Notes under the pieces: generated by a model | Seen by the model: the letters and a program-made list of their open reading frames with translations, nothing else | Told to the model about the DNA's origin: nothing | Databases searched by the model: none | Translations under genes and position numbers: made by a program | Source of the DNA: Collinsella aerofaciens | Lineage (GTDB): Bacteria; Actinomycetota; Coriobacteriia; Coriobacteriales; Coriobacteriaceae | Assembly: GCF_028206795.1 (NCBI RefSeq) | Contig: NZ_JAQLFJ010000004.1 | Coordinates: 1 to 64,000 of the forward strand | DNA: 64,000 bases | Direction of reading: 5' to 3' | In this document: piece after piece, positions 24,020 through 32,784 of the stretch | How the letters are laid out: every line of letters starts with the position of its first letter | Numbering within the stretch: the first letter of the stretch is position 1

Positions 24020-25183
24020 ATGCAGGCATCGCAGCGTCTCGACCGCTTTGGCGCGGAGGTCTTCGCCTCGCTCAACAACAAACTGCTTGCGCTGAAGGCT
24101 CAGGGCAAGACCATTTACAACATGAGCGTGGGCACGCCCGACTTTAAGCCGTACGACCACGTGGTCGAGGCGCTCACGCATGCAGCCCAAGATCCCGAGA
24201 TGTGGAAGTATGCCCTGCGCGACCTGCCCGAACTCAAGCAGGCCGTGTGCGATTACTATGAGCGTCGCTTTGGCGTTTCGGGCATTACGCCGTCTATGGT
24301 GCAGTCGTGCAACGGTACGCAGGAGGGCGTGGGCCATTTGGGCCTGGCCCTGCTCGATCCGGGTGACACCATCCTGGTTCCCGATCCGTGCTACCCGGTC
24401 TTTGAGGCGGGTGCGAAGATTGCCGATGCCAAGCTCGAGTACTATCCGCTGGTTGCCGAGCATAATTACCTGCCCTATGTGGCGGGTATCGATCCCGAGG
24501 TGGCCGATCGTGCCAAGTATATGATCGTATCGCTGCCCGCCAACCCGGTGGGCTCGGTGGGCACGCCCGAGGTCTACGAGGAGATCATCGCCTTCGCCCG
24601 CGAGCACGACCTGCTCATCGTTCACGACAATGCATACTCCGATATCGTGTTTGACGGTGAGCCGGGCGGCAGCTTCTTGCAGTATCCCGGTGCGCTCGAG
24701 GTGGGCGTGGAGTTTTTCTCGCTCTCCAAGTCGTTTAACGTCACTGGTGCCCGCATCGGCTTTTTGGTCGGCCGCGAGGATGTGGTCTCTGCCTTTGCCA
24801 AACTGCGCGGCCAGATCGACTTTGGCATGTTCTTCCCGATCCAGAAGGCTGCTATCGCCTGTCTGAACGGTCCGCGCGATGAGGTCGAGGCGCAGCGTCT
24901 GAAGTACCAGGAGCGCCGTGATGCCCTGTGCGACGGTCTTGAGAACTTGGGCTGGGAGCGTCCCAACGCGCATGGCTCTATGTTTGTGTGGGCCAAGCTT
25001 CCCGGTGGTCGCACCGATTCCATGGCGTTTTGCGAGGAGCTTATGGAGAAGGCCGGCGTTGTGGTGACGCCGGGCGCGAGCTTTGGTCCTTCGGGCGAGG
25101 GACACGTGCGCATGGCGCTGGTCCTGCCGCCCGATCAGATTGCTTTGGCTGTCGAGGCCATTCGCGAGGCGGGCCTGTATTAG
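24020..25183 (+). CDS. PLP-dependent aminotransferase, class I/II
   Basis: Cytoplasmic fold-type I aminotransferase of 387 residues. MSVGTPDFKPYDHV near residue 36, the ligand region VQSCNGTQEGVGH, the conserved NPVGSVG and HDNAYSDI segments, the PLP lysine in FSLSKSFNVTGARIGF, and the C-terminal arginine in GHVRMAL are all in place. The pattern is nearest to LL-diaminopimelate or alanine/aspartate aminotransferases. Because the window carries dapH and a probable acetyl-diaminopimelate deacetylase, this enzyme could supply the missing aminotransferase step, but it lies 3.8 kb away and other amino acids are equally possible. GAAAGGTGG precedes the ATG. Confidence 0.85.
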   Translation: MQASQRLDRFGAEVFASLNNKLLALKAQGKTIYNMSVGTPDFKPYDHVVEALTHAAQDPEMWKYALRDLPELKQAVCDYYERRFGVSGITPSMVQSCNGTQEGVGHLGLALLDPGDTILVPDPCYPVFEAGAKIADAKLEYYPLVAEHNYLPYVAGIDPEVADRAKYMIVSLPANPVGSVGTPEVYEEIIAFAREHDLLIVHDNAYSDIVFDGEPGGSFLQYPGALEVGVEFFSLSKSFNVTGARIGFLVGREDVVSAFAKLRGQIDFGMFFPIQKAAIACLNGPRDEVEAQRLKYQERRDALCDGLENLGWERPNAHGSMFVWAKLPGGRTDSMAFCEELMEKAGVVVTPGASFGPSGEGHVRMALVLPPDQIALAVEAIREAGLY

Positions 25184-25326
25184 AAAGCTATTTCGGCTCG
25201 TCAATAGCTCGAAACCGATTTCGTGCAGTTATTTTACGAATCCTGCAAACAATTTCGGTAAACGGTCGATTTTTGGCTGCGAATAGGAGCATAATCAAAG
25301 TCCCGATTGGATGTATTGGGATTACG

Positions 25327-25359
25327 GCAAGCCGCTCGGGTCGTTCCCGGGCGGCTTGC
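25327..25359 (+). promoter_or_regulatory. Leader stem-loop before ldh
   Basis: Fourteen-base arms with one mismatch (25327-25340, 25346-25359) around TCGTT, ending 12 bases before the ldh ribosome binding site region. No T-run follows, so mRNA stabilisation or translational control is more likely than termination. Confidence 0.4.
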
Positions 25360-25384
25360 TTGTGGAGAGAGATGGGAGTTTCTA

Positions 25385-26335
25385 ATGGTTAACGAGAAGA
25401 AGGTCGCTATTGTCGGCTGCGGTTTCGTCGGTTCGTCTTCGGCGTTCGCGCTGATGCAGAGCGGTCTGTTCTCCGAGATGGTCCTCATCGACGTGGACAA
25501 GAACCGCGCCGAGGGTGAGGCTCTGGATATCGCGCACGGCATGACGTTTGCCGAGCCGATGAAGATCTACGCCGGCGATTATTCCGATGTCGCCGACGCC
25601 GCCATGATCGTTGTCACCGCTGGCGCTGCCCAGAAGCCCGGTGAGACCCGCTTGGACCTGGTCAACAAGAACGTCAACATCTTTAAGTCCATTATCCCCG
25701 AGATTAAGAAGTCCGGCTTCGACGGCATTCTGCTCATCGTCTCCAACCCGGTCGATGTTCTGACCTATGCCGCCATCAAGATGTCCGGCCTGCCCGAGGG
25801 CCATGTCATCGGCTCCGGTACCGTGCTCGACACCGGTCGTCTGCAGCAGATGCTTGGTGCCCACGTTGAGGTCGACCCGCGCGATGTCCAGGCCTATGTC
25901 ATGGGTGAGCACGGCGACTCCGAGTTCGTTGCTTGGTCCAGCGCCCAGGTTGCCGGCGTTCCGCTGAACACCTTCTGCGAGCTTCACGGTCATCTGGAGC
26001 ATGAGGCTGCCGAGAAGCGCATCGCCGAGGACGTCAAGAACTCCGCCTACACCATCATCGAGAAGAAGCACGCCACCTACTATGGCGTCGCCATGGCCGT
26101 CAAGCGCATTTGCACCGCCGTCATGCGTGACGAGCAGACCGTTCTGCCCGTCTCCTCGCTCATGGTGGGCGAGTATGGCCTGTCCGATCTTGCCATCTCC
26201 ATGCCGACCGTCGTTGGCCGCGACGGCGTTGTCTGCCGCGTCCCCGTGCCGCTGAACGATGACGAGCAGCATGAGCTCACCGCCTCTGCAAAGGCCCTCA
26301 AGGACATCATCGACAGCGTCGACTTCTCCTGCTAA
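25385..26335 (+). CDS. ldh: L-lactate dehydrogenase
   Basis: Cytoplasmic NAD-dependent enzyme that reduces pyruvate to L-lactate in fermentation, 316 residues. The Rossmann motif VAIVGCGFVGSSSAFAL, the aspartate in VLIDVDKNRAEGEALDI, the substrate arginine in AAQKPGETRLDLV, VSNPVDVLTYA, and the catalytic histidine in GEHGDSEF are all present. Glutamine and other residues before PGETR (TAGAAQKPGETR) are lactate- rather than malate-type. ATG 25385 with GGGAG upstream gives the family's N-terminus; the longer frame runs into the leader hairpin. The gene ends at a strong terminator. Together with ackA/pta in the same window it fits mixed-acid fermentation. Confidence 0.92.
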   Translation: MVNEKKVAIVGCGFVGSSSAFALMQSGLFSEMVLIDVDKNRAEGEALDIAHGMTFAEPMKIYAGDYSDVADAAMIVVTAGAAQKPGETRLDLVNKNVNIFKSIIPEIKKSGFDGILLIVSNPVDVLTYAAIKMSGLPEGHVIGSGTVLDTGRLQQMLGAHVEVDPRDVQAYVMGEHGDSEFVAWSSAQVAGVPLNTFCELHGHLEHEAAEKRIAEDVKNSAYTIIEKKHATYYGVAMAVKRICTAVMRDEQTVLPVSSLMVGEYGLSDLAISMPTVVGRDGVVCRVPVPLNDDEQHELTASAKALKDIIDSVDFSC

Positions 26336-26366
26336 ATCAAGCTCGCTAGAGCGAAAAGCTACAATG

Positions 26367-26403
26367 AAGGCGTCCGGGTCCACACGGCCCGGGCGCCTTT
26401 TTG
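26367..26403 (+). terminator. Terminator after ldh
   Basis: GC-rich stem AAGGCGTCCGGG / CCCGGGCGCCTT with five T at its end, 30 bases after the ldh stop. Confidence 0.85.
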
Positions 26404-26432
26404 GTGCAAAGTAACCTGACCCCAATGCACCA
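26401..26432. repeat. REP-like repeat, copy 1
   Basis: A 32-base element beginning TTGGTGCA and ending TGCACCA, matching the copy at 27614-27646 at 29 of 32 positions and in the same orientation. The two copies flank the Mbeg1-like gene. Confidence 0.6.
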
Positions 26433-26449
26433 TAGTTGATGGGAGGGCC

Positions 26450-27610
26450 ATGTCGGATTCGCCTAATTTTTTGACATATGCCCAGACGGTGTTTGATCCG
26501 TTTGAGGAGCGGTCGTTCTGCGCGGTGGATAGCCTGGTCTTTGCGTGGTTGTCCTATTTGCGTTTGCCGGGTGATATGGCGGAGCTGACGAACTGGCAGG
26601 GCCTAGACGTACGCGAACTGCTGCGTGCCGAGTGCTACCGGGACATGATTGACGACTTGTGGGATCCAGAGGGGAGCAGGGCCTTGTTGGAGGCCGTGGC
26701 AGCAAACCCTCGTTACCGTGGCGTGCACGTTTGCGGCTATCGTGCCGTGAGCGATGTGGTAGCGACAGAGCAGTTTGCAGCCATGGCGTTCCGGTTTCCG
26801 ACGGGGTTTAGTTATCTTTCCTTCCGGGGGACCGACAGTACGATTGTGGGCTGGAAAGAGGACTTCAACATGGCGTTCCGGTGTCCCGTGCCCTCCCAGG
26901 AATCTGCGGCACGCTATGTGGACGAGGCGGCGGATGCGATTGACGAGCCGCTTTTGTGCGGAGGTCATTCCAAGGGTGGAAACCTTGCGGTGTACGGTGC
27001 GGTGATGTGCTCCGATGTCGCCCGTGAGCGAATCGAACGGGTGTATTCCCATGATGGTCCTGGCTTCGTCGAGGAGTTCCTGAACGGCAACGCCTTTGCC
27101 GATCTTTCCGGCCGCATCGATAAGACGCTACCTCGGTCGTCGATCTTTGGCATGATGTTCGAGACACAGGAGGACTATGCCATCGTTGAGAGCACCGAGT
27201 TCAGCCTGCTGCAGCACAATCCCTTTAGCTGGGTGGTTGATGGTCGCGACTTCGTGTACTGTGAGCGCCTGTCCGCCGGTGCTCGATACGTTGATGGCTC
27301 CATTCGCGAGATGCTGCTTGCAGTGGGGCCTAGCGAGCGCGAGCGTTTTGTAGATGCGTTGTTCTCCGTGTTTGAGGCTACGGGTGCTGAGCGGTTTGCG
27401 GATATCGCTGGGAATCTGCGCGAGAGCCTGCCCGTGATGCTCCAGGCTGCGCAAGGTTTCGACAAGGATACACGACGCTTTGTCTCGCAGACCATCGTGG
27501 CAATCCTTAAATGCGCACTGCTGCCCAAACGACCCCAGTTCGACATGTCCGCTGCCGGTAAGAGTCTGGCAGAACAGCTCGAGGCTTGGCAGTCCGAGCT
27601 CCTGCGCTAA
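26450..27610 (+). CDS. Mbeg1-like (DUF2974) alpha/beta-hydrolase protein
   Basis: Cytoplasmic protein of 386 residues of the DUF2974/Mbeg1-like family. A nucleophile elbow GGHSKGGNLAVYGA near residue 170 has the G-x-S-x-G shape of lipases; before it, FSYLSFRGTDSTIVGWKEDFNMAF is a lipase-3-like segment with the oxyanion region, and VYSHDGPGF supplies a likely acidic residue. There is no signal peptide. GGGAGGG lies just before ATG 26450. Substrate and role are unknown in this family. The gene is bracketed by two copies of a short REP-like repeat, a sign that it may have been inserted or is exchangeable. Confidence 0.78.
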   Translation: MSDSPNFLTYAQTVFDPFEERSFCAVDSLVFAWLSYLRLPGDMAELTNWQGLDVRELLRAECYRDMIDDLWDPEGSRALLEAVAANPRYRGVHVCGYRAVSDVVATEQFAAMAFRFPTGFSYLSFRGTDSTIVGWKEDFNMAFRCPVPSQESAARYVDEAADAIDEPLLCGGHSKGGNLAVYGAVMCSDVARERIERVYSHDGPGFVEEFLNGNAFADLSGRIDKTLPRSSIFGMMFETQEDYAIVESTEFSLLQHNPFSWVVDGRDFVYCERLSAGARYVDGSIREMLLAVGPSERERFVDALFSVFEATGAERFADIAGNLRESLPVMLQAAQGFDKDTRRFVSQTIVAILKCALLPKRPQFDMSAAGKSLAEQLEAWQSELLR

Positions 27611-27613
27611 CCA

Positions 27614-27646
27614 TTGGTGCAAAGCAACCTGTCCCCGATGCACCAA
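27614..27646. repeat. REP-like repeat, copy 2
   Basis: Begins TTGGTGCA and ends TGCACCAA, a perfect eight-base terminal inverted repeat around 17 bases; near-identical to 26401-26432. It starts four bases after the stop of the Mbeg1-like gene. Confidence 0.6.
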
Positions 27647-27721
27647 TCTTCGATGCGCTCGGGGAGGGCTCGACCGCTATACTGGTTCGTGCCGAAATCG
27701 ATCTAGAACGGAATGCCGTAT

Positions 27722-28726
27722 ATGAAAATCAATCACGCGATTCTGCATATCCTGGACTTTGACTCTGCCGTCAACGTTATGAGCCAGCGCGAGCTCGATA
27801 TCGAGAGTCGTACCGTGCGCAACTTCGTGACCACGCATCTGCGCCGCGCACGTACCTCGGCCGACAATAAACGCGCCACGTTTGCCGAGAACTCTGCGTT
27901 TGGCGGCGAGCTCAAGGGCTATTTCTTTGGCGAGCGCGAGTTCGTGGACCTGTCGCAGCAGATTGCGGAGTTTATCTCCTCCGAGCTCACCAAAGCCGAG
28001 AAAGCCGAGTCCACCGACGTGCTCGTGGCCGATTTTGACGACGATGAGGATGCCCGCTGGTTTGCCGTGATGCTGCTGGGCTCCAAGCAGGCTTTTATGC
28101 ACGAAGTGGGCCGCGAGGAGGGGGAGGTGCGCAACGACATCGCGCGCCACTACGCCATTCTGCCGAACCCCTCGCAAAAGGTGCCGAGCTATGCCATCGT
28201 GCGCGCGAGCACCATGGAGATCGGCTACGTAGACAAGAAGCGCAAGATTGCCGGCGAAGACCGCATGCTCATTCCCGATGGCCTGCTGCAGTGCGACACG
28301 GGCGTATCTGGCAAGGAGGTCATCGACACCGTGACGCGTGTGGTCGAGGAAGTCGCCGAGGAGCACGGCGCCAACACGGCCGTGGCGCTCGCCAAGGTTA
28401 AGGCCGCTGTGGCCGAGAAGGTCGAGGATGACGAGGAGCTTCCGCCTTGGGATATCGTCGATGAGGTCTTTGAGGACGAACCGGTCATCAAGGAAAGTGT
28501 GCGCGCGGCACTGACCGAGGAGAAGGTTCCCGAGCGCGTTCCCGTGGAGCGCAAGCAGGTCGAGCGCGCGGCGGTGCGCAATCATAAGATTCGTACCGAT
28601 ACGGGTATCGAGATCAGCTTCCCGGCCGAGATGGGTTCGAACTCCGAGTACATCGAGTTTGTCAACGAGCCCAACGGCCTCATCTCCATCGAGCTCAAGA
28701 ATATCGGCAGCATCGAGAATCGATAA
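27722..28726 (+). CDS. Nucleoid-associated protein, NdpA/YejK (NA37) family
   Basis: Probable nucleoid-associated DNA-binding protein of 334 residues. The opening MKINHAILHILDFDS is the hallmark of the 37-kDa nucleoid-associated family, followed by VVTTHLRRA-type helices, the core VLVADFDDDEDARWFAVMLLGSKQAF and PSQKVPSYAIVRASTMEIGYVDK, and an acidic C-terminal half ending in a beta-rich EISFPAEMGSNSEYIEFV. The start at ATG 27722 is preferred to 27713 because family members begin with MKINHAI. E. coli NdpA binds the nucleoid but its role is unsettled; in Firmicutes-like relatives it is often near mobile DNA. The gene ends at a terminator. Confidence 0.82.
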   Translation: MKINHAILHILDFDSAVNVMSQRELDIESRTVRNFVTTHLRRARTSADNKRATFAENSAFGGELKGYFFGEREFVDLSQQIAEFISSELTKAEKAESTDVLVADFDDDEDARWFAVMLLGSKQAFMHEVGREEGEVRNDIARHYAILPNPSQKVPSYAIVRASTMEIGYVDKKRKIAGEDRMLIPDGLLQCDTGVSGKEVIDTVTRVVEEVAEEHGANTAVALAKVKAAVAEKVEDDEELPPWDIVDEVFEDEPVIKESVRAALTEEKVPERVPVERKQVERAAVRNHKIRTDTGIEISFPAEMGSNSEYIEFVNEPNGLISIELKNIGSIENR

Positions 28727-28754
28727 GTTGCGTTACGCCTGCAGCGAGAAAGCG

Positions 28755-28789
28755 AAGGCCGAAGCCCTGGATGGGGTTTCGGCCTTTTT
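28755..28789 (+). terminator. Terminator of the nucleoid-associated protein gene
   Basis: Stem AAGGCCGAAGCCC / GGGTTTCGGCCTT with G-T pairs, followed by T-run at 28785-28789. Confidence 0.85.
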
Positions 28790-28943
28790 GCTTGGGGCTG
28801 AATTGCGTTGCAGGTTGAGCATACGTCAGCGAAAACGACCCAGAGCGAGCAAGATGACGTGAAAGAGGAGGGCATTGACCTTCTGGTCATGCCCGACGAT
28901 TGAACGTCAGATTGCCGCTCTGGGGCGTTTGCAGCGTCGGCTA

Positions 28944-28971
28944 GTTACGCGGTTTGATAAAACCGTGTAAC
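28944..28971 (-). terminator. Terminator of the lysA-dapA-dapB-dapH operon
   Basis: Twelve-base arms with one mismatch (GTTACACGGTTT / AAACCGCGTAAC on the minus strand), immediately after the dapH stop. Confidence 0.65.
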
Positions 28972-28972
28972 C

Positions 28973-29692
28973 CTACAGTTGACGTAAGCCCTCTTCCAGG
29001 CCGGTCTTGCTGTCGGTCTGGGCGTCGCGCATCTTGATGACGCGGGCGGGGACACCGGCCACGACGGCGCCGGCGGGGACGTCCTCCACGCATACGGCGC
29101 CAGCGGCAACGACAGCACCCTTACCCACGTGCACGCCCTCCAGGACCACAGCGTTGGCGCCGATCATGACATCGTCCTCGATGATGACGGGCGTGGCGCT
29201 GGCGGGCTCCACGACGCCTGCCAGCACGGTGCCGGCGCCGATGTGGCAGTTCTTACCCACGGTGGCGCGGCCGCCCAGGACGGCGCCCATATCAATCATA
29301 GAGCCCTCGCCGATAACGGAGCCGATATTGATGATGGCACCCATCATGATGACGGCGCGGTCGCCGATCTCGACGCGGTCGCGGATGATCGCGCCCGGCT
29401 CGATGCGGGCATTGATGCCCTTAAGGTCGAGCATGGGGACGGCGGAGTTGCGGCAGTCATTCTCTACGTCGTAGTAGTCGATGGAGTCGGCATTGGCATC
29501 GAGGATGACCTTGAGCTCATCCCAATCGCCAAAGACGGTCTTGCCACGACGGCCGCCGTAGACATGCGCGTCGCCCCAGGCAACCTTCATGCCCGGCTTT
29601 TCGCGCACGTACAGTTTGACGGGCGTTTTCTTGGGCGCGGTGGCGATGTAGTTGATAATTTCCTGTGCATCCATCTCGGCTGCGTTGCTCAT
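28973..29692 (-). CDS. dapH: Tetrahydrodipicolinate N-acetyltransferase
   Basis: Cytoplasmic enzyme that acetylates 2,3,4,5-tetrahydrodipicolinate in the acetylase variant of the diaminopimelate/lysine pathway. The 239-residue protein has a short helical N-terminal domain ([20 protein letters not shown]) characteristic of the DapH subgroup, then a left-handed beta-helix of hexapeptide repeats ([39 protein letters not shown]) and the closing [16 protein letters not shown]. It is the last gene of the operon after dapB. AAAGGAG lies upstream. The acetyl rather than succinyl branch agrees with the M20 deacetylase divergent to the operon. Confidence 0.9.
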   Translation of the reverse strand: MSNAAEMDAQEIINYIATAPKKTPVKLYVREKPGMKVAWGDAHVYGGRRGKTVFGDWDELKVILDANADSIDYYDVENDCRNSAVPMLDLKGINARIEPGAIIRDRVEIGDRAVIMMGAIINIGSVIGEGSMIDMGAVLGGRATVGKNCHIGAGTVLAGVVEPASATPVIIEDDVMIGANAVVLEGVHVGKGAVVAAGAVCVEDVPAGAVVAGVPARVIKMRDAQTDSKTGLEEGLRQL

Positions 29693-29731
29693 TTGCTGTC
29701 TCTCCTTTGGGTGGATTGGGTTGATACTTGG

Positions 29732-30472
29732 TTAGGCAAACATGACCTGGTCGAACGTGTAGAAGCCGGGCTTGCGGGTGACGAGCTTTTGCGCGGCGGC
29801 CAGCGCACCGTTGACAAAGATCTGACGGCTCGTGGCGCGATGCGTGAGCGTGACCTCCTCGTCCTGGCCAAAGAAACTCACCTCGTGCACGCCGGCGACC
29901 GTGCCGCCGCGCAGCGAGTGCATGCCGATTTCCTTGGGATCGCGAGCGCCGCACATGCCTTCGCGACCGTAGACAGGATGATAGCCAGCCTCAGACTCGG
30001 CCTCGACCACGGCGTCGAGTAGCAGCTTGGCGGTGCCGCTGGGAGCGTCGACCTTTTGGTTGTGGTGCGTCTCGACAATCTCGCAGTCAAAGCCGGGCAG
30101 CTCGCGTGTGGCCTGTGCTACCAGATGACGCAGGGCTGCGATACCGATGGAGTAATTGCCGGAGTGCATGACGCGGACGTTCTGACCAAGCTCGCGCAGG
30201 CGGTCCATCTGATCGGGTGTGTAGCCCGTGGTGCCCGAGACCAACGCGGCGCCTGTACGCTCGACATAGGCGACGACGGCATCGAAGGTCACGACGTTCG
30301 AGAAGTCGATGATGACGTCGGCTGCCGGGGCGCTCTCGAGCTCGGACAGGTCAAAACCGATCTGGGCCACGATATCAAAAACGGGCTGCCCGGAGGCGTC
30401 GGCAATGCCTTCGGCGGTAGTGCGGATGAGCGAGCCCATGCGGCCCGTCCCCATAATGACGGTCTTAATCAA
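29732..30472 (-). CDS. dapB: 4-Hydroxy-tetrahydrodipicolinate reductase
   Basis: Cytoplasmic NAD(P)H-dependent enzyme, second dedicated step of diaminopimelate synthesis. The 246 residues contain the nucleotide motif KTVIMGTGRMGSLI, FSNVVTFDAVV, the active-site block SGTTGYTP, SGNYSIGIAAL, and the substrate motif ETHHNQKVDAPSGTA with the catalytic HH and lysine. It starts with TTG at 30472: the next ATG would delete the first Rossmann strand, and AGGGAG lies upstream. TTGATTAA overlaps the dapA stop by eight bases, so translation is coupled. Part of the lysine-riboswitch operon. Confidence 0.92.
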   Translation of the reverse strand: MIKTVIMGTGRMGSLIRTTAEGIADASGQPVFDIVAQIGFDLSELESAPAADVIIDFSNVVTFDAVVAYVERTGAALVSGTTGYTPDQMDRLRELGQNVRVMHSGNYSIGIAALRHLVAQATRELPGFDCEIVETHHNQKVDAPSGTAKLLLDAVVEAESEAGYHPVYGREGMCGARDPKEIGMHSLRGGTVAGVHEVSFFGQDEEVTLTHRATSRQIFVNGALAAAQKLVTRKPGFYTFDQVMFA

Positions 30473-31355
30473 GCAGACCAGCTCCCTTCAGAGCATCGGT
30501 AAGTGCGGAACGCGTGTCGTCTGCCATGGGGCACAGCGGCATGCGGTAGTTGGCTTCGATCATACCCATCTGGGCGAGTGCTTCCTTGACGGGGATGGGG
30601 TTGACCTCGCTAAAGAGGGCGTTGATGAGCGGCTGGCCGGCAATCTGGATATCGCGGGCGCGCTCCACGTCACCGTCCAGATAGGCGCGGCACATGTCGT
30701 GCACGAGCTGCGGCTGAATGTCTGCCCACACGCTGATGGTGCCCGAGGCGCCCAGGCTCATGAGCGGTACGGTAAGTGCGTCCTCGCCTGAGTACATGCG
30801 GAAGTCGTCGGACAGCAGGTGAGCGATCTTGGCCGCGTAGGCGACGTTGCCCGAGGCTTCCTTAATACCCATGATGTTGGGGTGCGCGGCCAAGCGCTCT
30901 ACGTTGCGCTCGCTGATGCCGCAGCCGCAGCGGCCGGGGATGTTGTACAGGATGCAGGGGATATCTACGGCATCGGCAACGGTCTTAAAGTGCTGGTAGA
31001 TGCCCTCTTCGTTGGACTTGTTGTAGTAGGGGGTAATGAGCAGCAGGCCGTCGGCGCCCAGGCCCTGATAGGTGAGCGACTTGGTGAGCATGGTCTGCGT
31101 GGAGTTGGAGCCCGAGCCGGCGATGACGGGGACACGGCCTGCAACCTGCTTGACCACCGCGGCGACAACGGAGTTGTCCTCGTCGTCGGTCATCGTGGCG
31201 CTCTCGCCGGTGGTGCCCAGGGTGAGGATGGCGTCGGTACCGTTTTGCAGGTGGAAATCGATAAGGCGCTCGAGCGCATCGAAGTCGACACTGCCGTCTT
31301 TTTTAAACGGCGTCACAAGGGCGACGATTGAGCCCTCGAGATTGCGGATGTCCAT
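30465..31355 (-). CDS. dapA: 4-Hydroxy-tetrahydrodipicolinate synthase (internal start)
   Basis: Cytoplasmic lyase that condenses pyruvate with aspartate semialdehyde. From the internal ATG at 31355 the product is 296 residues, the normal DapA length. AAGGAGAAGAAC stands directly upstream, a full ribosome binding site within the long lysA-dapA frame. The (beta/alpha)8 barrel shows TLGTTGESATM with the catalytic threonines, ITPYYNKSNEEG, the tyrosine in ILYNIPGRCG, and the Schiff-base lysine in MGIKEASGN. The residues from SVNPIPVK to the end match the dimerisation helices. Overlaps dapB by eight bases. Confidence 0.88.
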   Translation of the reverse strand: MDIRNLEGSIVALVTPFKKDGSVDFDALERLIDFHLQNGTDAILTLGTTGESATMTDDEDNSVVAAVVKQVAGRVPVIAGSGSNSTQTMLTKSLTYQGLGADGLLLITPYYNKSNEEGIYQHFKTVADAVDIPCILYNIPGRCGCGISERNVERLAAHPNIMGIKEASGNVAYAAKIAHLLSDDFRMYSGEDALTVPLMSLGASGTISVWADIQPQLVHDMCRAYLDGDVERARDIQIAGQPLINALFSEVNPIPVKEALAQMGMIEANYRMPLCPMADDTRSALTDALKGAGLLD

Positions 31356-32774
31356 GTTCTTCTCCTTCGCTCTCGCGATTTGGATGCGCTTGTTCCATTG
31401 GGCGGCGACCGCCAGGCGCTCGTCCTGGGCACGATGGCGGGCAGTATCGGCGCGCGACTTGGCCAGCAGCTCGCGGCCGCACGGCAGCACGTCGAGCGTG
31501 GCAAAGTAATCGCCCGGGCGCTCGGCACGGCGGATAAGGTCGACCGAGCCATCGGGGCGCAGCAGCACCTCGGCGGAGCGCAGGCGCCCGTTGTAGTTGT
31601 AGCCCATGGAGTAGCCATGGGCGCCGGTATCGTGGATCACGAGCAGGTCGCCCATGTCGATATGCGGCAACTCGCGATCAATGGCGAACTTGTCGTTGTT
31701 CTCGCACAGATTGCCCGTAATGTCGTACGTGTTTGTGACAGGCACCGCGGTCTTGTCGGAGCCACCCGGCTGGCCCATCACCGTAATGTGGTGGTAGGCG
31801 CCATACATGGCAGGGCGGATCAGATCGACGGCGCTTGCGTCGACACCGATATAGTCCTTGTAGATTTGCTTCTCGTGGATGGCCTTGGTGACCAGGCAGC
31901 CGTAGGGGCCCATCATAAAGCGGCCCATCTCGGTGCAGATTGCCACATCGCCCATGCCGGCGGGAACCAGAATCTCATCGTAGGCTGCATGCACTCCTTC
32001 GCCGATGGCATGGATATCGTTGGCCTGCTGCTCGGGCAGGTAGGGGATGCCGACGCCGCCGGACAGATTGATAAAGGCGACGTGTGCGCCGGTCTCGCGC
32101 TCCAGGCGCACGGCAAGCTCAAAGAGGATGCGCGCGAGCTTGGGGTAGTAGTCGTTGGTGACGGTGTTGCTGGCAAGGAATGCGTGGATGCCAAAGTTTT
32201 CGCCGCCCTTGGCCTTGAGCAGGCGGAAGGCCTCAAAGAGCTGCTCGGTGGTCATGCCGTACTTGGAGTCGCCGGGGTTATCCATGATGCCGTTGGAGAG
32301 CTGGAACAGTCCGCCCGGATTAAAGCGGCAGCTGACCGTCTTGGGGATGGGCCCCGCAACGTGCTCAAAGAACTCGATGTGGCTGATGTCGTCAAAGTTG
32401 ACGATGGCGCCCAGTTTATCTGCAAGGGCAAAGTCCGCCGCCGGCGTGTCGTTGGACGAGAACATGATGTCGTGGCCGGTGATACCCAGCGAGCGGGCGA
32501 TCATGAGCTCGGTATAGCTCGAACAATCGCAGCCGCAGCCGTATTCGTTGAGGATGGAGATGAGCGCCGGGTTGGGATTGGCTTTGACGGCAAAGTATTC
32601 CTTAAAGCCCGGGTTCCATGCGAAGGCGTCGCGCACCTCTTGCATGTTGCGGCGGATGCCCGCCTCGTCGTATAGATGAAACGGCGTGGGGAACTGCTCG
32701 ACGATATGCTCGAGCGTCTCCTTGTCCACAAACGGCTGCTTGGCCGCATACGCTTCGCTGGGGATCAATGCCAT
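30465..32774 (-). CDS. lysA: Fused diaminopimelate decarboxylase-dihydrodipicolinate synthase (LysA-DapA)
   Basis: One uninterrupted 769-codon frame encodes LysA followed by DapA, the last and first enzymes of the diaminopimelate branch. The LysA part (about 1-425) has the PLP lysine in EYFAVKANPNP, NLSGGVGIP, CTEMGRFMMGP and the substrate cysteine in NLCENNDKFA, and reaches its usual end near GDYFATLD. Instead of a stop a 45-residue basic linker leads into DapA. DapA also has its own ribosome binding site and ATG at 31355, so both a fusion and free DapA may be made. A lysine riboswitch precedes the gene. LysA normally ends near 420 residues. The lack of a stop may be real or an assembly error. 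Confidence 0.8.
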   Translation of the reverse strand: MALIPSEAYAAKQPFVDKETLEHIVEQFPTPFHLYDEAGIRRNMQEVRDAFAWNPGFKEYFAVKANPNPALISILNEYGCGCDCSSYTELMIARSLGITGHDIMFSSNDTPAADFALADKLGAIVNFDDISHIEFFEHVAGPIPKTVSCRFNPGGLFQLSNGIMDNPGDSKYGMTTEQLFEAFRLLKAKGGENFGIHAFLASNTVTNDYYPKLARILFELAVRLERETGAHVAFINLSGGVGIPYLPEQQANDIHAIGEGVHAAYDEILVPAGMGDVAICTEMGRFMMGPYGCLVTKAIHEKQIYKDYIGVDASAVDLIRPAMYGAYHHITVMGQPGGSDKTAVPVTNTYDITGNLCENNDKFAIDRELPHIDMGDLLVIHDTGAHGYSMGYNYNGRLRSAEVLLRPDGSVDLIRRAERPGDYFATLDVLPCGRELLAKSRADTARHRAQDERLAVAAQWNKRIQIARAKEKNMDIRNLEGSIVALVTPFKKDGSVDFDALERLIDFHLQNGTDAILTLGTTGESATMTDDEDNSVVAAVVKQVAGRVPVIAGSGSNSTQTMLTKSLTYQGLGADGLLLITPYYNKSNEEGIYQHFKTVADAVDIPCILYNIPGRCGCGISERNVERLAAHPNIMGIKEASGNVAYAAKIAHLLSDDFRMYSGEDALTVPLMSLGASGTISVWADIQPQLVHDMCRAYLDGDVERARDIQIAGQPLINALFSEVNPIPVKEALAQMGMIEANYRMPLCPMADDTRSALTDALKGAGLLD

Positions 32775-32784
32775 GTCCCGTAAA

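Noticed and set aside
25184-25384. Rex (redox) operator before ldh
   Set aside because: No TTGTGA-N-TCACAA-type palindrome was found; only a GC-rich leader hairpin is seen.
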